From NCBI RefSeq assembly GCF_023036475.1, contig NZ_JAJQKI010000010.1, positions 1-64,000 of the forward strand: DNA of 64,000 bases. Reading direction: 5' to 3'. Below, one piece after another: positions 63,376 through 64,000 of the stretch (position 1 is its first letter; the number at the start of each line of letters is the position of its first letter). A program made the position numbers and the translations under genes. The notes beneath the pieces were generated by a model. That model saw nothing but the letters and a program-made list of their open reading frames with translations, was not told the origin of the DNA and made no database searches. The stretch is from Bacillus pinisoli. Its GTDB lineage: Bacteria; Bacillota; Bacilli; Bacillales; SA4.

Positions 63376-64000
63376 ATGATAAAGGTTCATGTCATTCTGA
63401 AGAAAGAGGATATAGACGAGCAAGAAATGAGCTCTGGCAAGATTGCTGTTGTATTTGATGTATTATTGGCAACTTCAACCATAACAGCTGCCCTTCAGTT
63501 CGGAGCAAAGGAAGTAATCCCTGTTTTAAATGGTGAGGATGCAAGAAGATTCGGAGCTGGTTTATCTAATCAGGAACATGTATTAGTTGGAGAGTATGAA
63601 GGAAAAACAATTGAGGGTTTTCTTGATCCTAACCCACTAGCTTTAAAGGAACAGATAAATGGGAAAACCGTTATCTTATCAACGACGAACGGAACAGTGG
63701 CGATTAACAAGTCAAGGAAGGCAAAACATGTTTATGCTTGCTCTCTGCTAAATGGTGAAGCGGTAGCCGAGCATGTCCTCAAGACACGTCAGGAAGAAAC
63801 CATCGTGGTCGTGTGTTCAGGTTCTTCTGGTCAATTTTGTTTAGAAGATTTCTTTGGAGCAGGTTATTTTCTAGATTGCCTATCGAAAAACCACTCACTT
63901 GATTTAACAGATTCCGCTAAGGCAGCCTTATTATTTTTTAGAAGTTATCAAGACCATGCGATTACCACACTGACAGATACAAGAGTAGGTCAGATGTTAG
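63376..64000 (+). CDS. 2-phosphosulfolactate phosphatase (ComB-like), truncated by window end
   Basis: At least 208 residues; the frame is open to the window edge. It starts IKVHVILKKEDIDEQ and has VVFDVLLATSTITAALQ, with EVIPVLNGEDARRFG, STTNGTVAINK and CSGSSGQFCLEDFFGAG, matching the ComB family. In Bacillus spores 3-sulfolactate is made by homologous enzymes (YitC is the B. subtilis ComB-like protein). ATG at 63376, with GGGGTCTC upstream. Co-directional and 22 bases after the kinase gene, perhaps read through, though functionally unrelated. Confidence 0.82.
   Translation, partial: MIKVHVILKKEDIDEQEMSSGKIAVVFDVLLATSTITAALQFGAKEVIPVLNGEDARRFGAGLSNQEHVLVGEYEGKTIEGFLDPNPLALKEQINGKTVILSTTNGTVAINKSRKAKHVYACSLLNGEAVAEHVLKTRQEETIVVVCSGSSGQFCLEDFFGAGYFLDCLSKNHSLDLTDSAKAALLFFRSYQDHAITTLTDTRVGQML

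Overview
The window is low-GC Firmicute chromosome, almost certainly from a spore-forming, motile member of the Bacillaceae. Evidence: strong AAGGAGG-type ribosome binding sites with frequent GTG and TTG starts; S-box and preQ1-I riboswitches; an alpha/beta-type small acid-soluble spore protein, a SleB/CwlJ-type spore cortex hydrolase, Spo0E, an Sda-like protein and a KinE-like sporulation kinase. The gene order kinE-ogt-mtnA/K-mtnU-mtnE-mtnW-X-B-D-ykvA-spo0E-mhqR-motB/A-(clpE)-queC-D-E-F-ykvS follows, with insertions, what I recall of the ykr/ykv region of Bacillus subtilis 168. I cannot name the species. No rRNA, tRNA, CRISPR array, prophage or transposase gene was seen.

Layout. 0.1-6.1 kb: a B12-dependent radical SAM protein, a four-PAS histidine kinase, the DNA repair protein Ogt, a DedA membrane protein and CheX. 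6.3-14.9 kb: the complete methionine salvage pathway (mtnK-mtnA on the minus strand, mtnU, mtnE, then mtnW-X-B-D), with an S-box SAM riboswitch in front of both mtnKA and mtnWXB. 15-21.5 kb: a YibQ-like deacetylase, YkvA, Spo0E, PhzF, an APH-fold kinase, MhqR with its own operator, and the flagellar stator MotA-MotB. 21.7-30.4 kb: a PepF-type peptidase, a secreted protein of unknown function, a diguanylate cyclase and an HD-GYP phosphodiesterase, a decayed clpE remnant, the ABC-F protein YkpA and PhoU. 30.7-33.3 kb: preQ1 riboswitch and queCDEF. 33.4-46.4 kb: small and envelope- or spore-related genes (Sda-like, YkvS, patatin, SASP, subtilisin, cortex hydrolase, MgtE, YtkA-like lipoprotein, EAL protein, a DUF5370/YbxH-type gene and others). 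46.6-50.2 kb: a TAXI-type TRAP transporter. 50.5-54.6 kb: single genes. 54.8-63.4 kb: a fatty or hydroxy acid catabolic island of two transcription units with matching TetR-type operators. The window ends inside a comB-like gene.

How the genes work together. The mtn genes recycle 5-methylthioribose to methionine under SAM control; queCDEF make the queuosine precursor preQ1 under preQ1 control. Sporulation timing elements (KinE, Spo0E, Sda-like) and c-di-GMP enzymes (GGDEF, HD-GYP, EAL) lie close to the motility genes. In the last 9 kb, an acyl-CoA dehydrogenase of the ACAD10/11 type and a separate APH-fold kinase look like the two halves of the vertebrate ACAD11 protein, with SDR, acyl-CoA ligase, 3-hydroxyacyl-CoA dehydrogenase, enoyl-CoA hydratase, thioesterase and a TetR regulator. 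This suggests breakdown of 4-hydroxy acids.

The intergenic DNA is unusual. It holds at least eight copies of a palindromic, MITE-like element with ends like AGGCTCTTTTCTAAAA; two copies of a second, partly GC-rich palindromic repeat; an array of TGTGCAATT words spaced exactly 21 bp apart; and a degenerate 38-39 bp tandem array that probably forms a long 3' UTR of the SASP messenger. These are the most novel-looking signals in the window.
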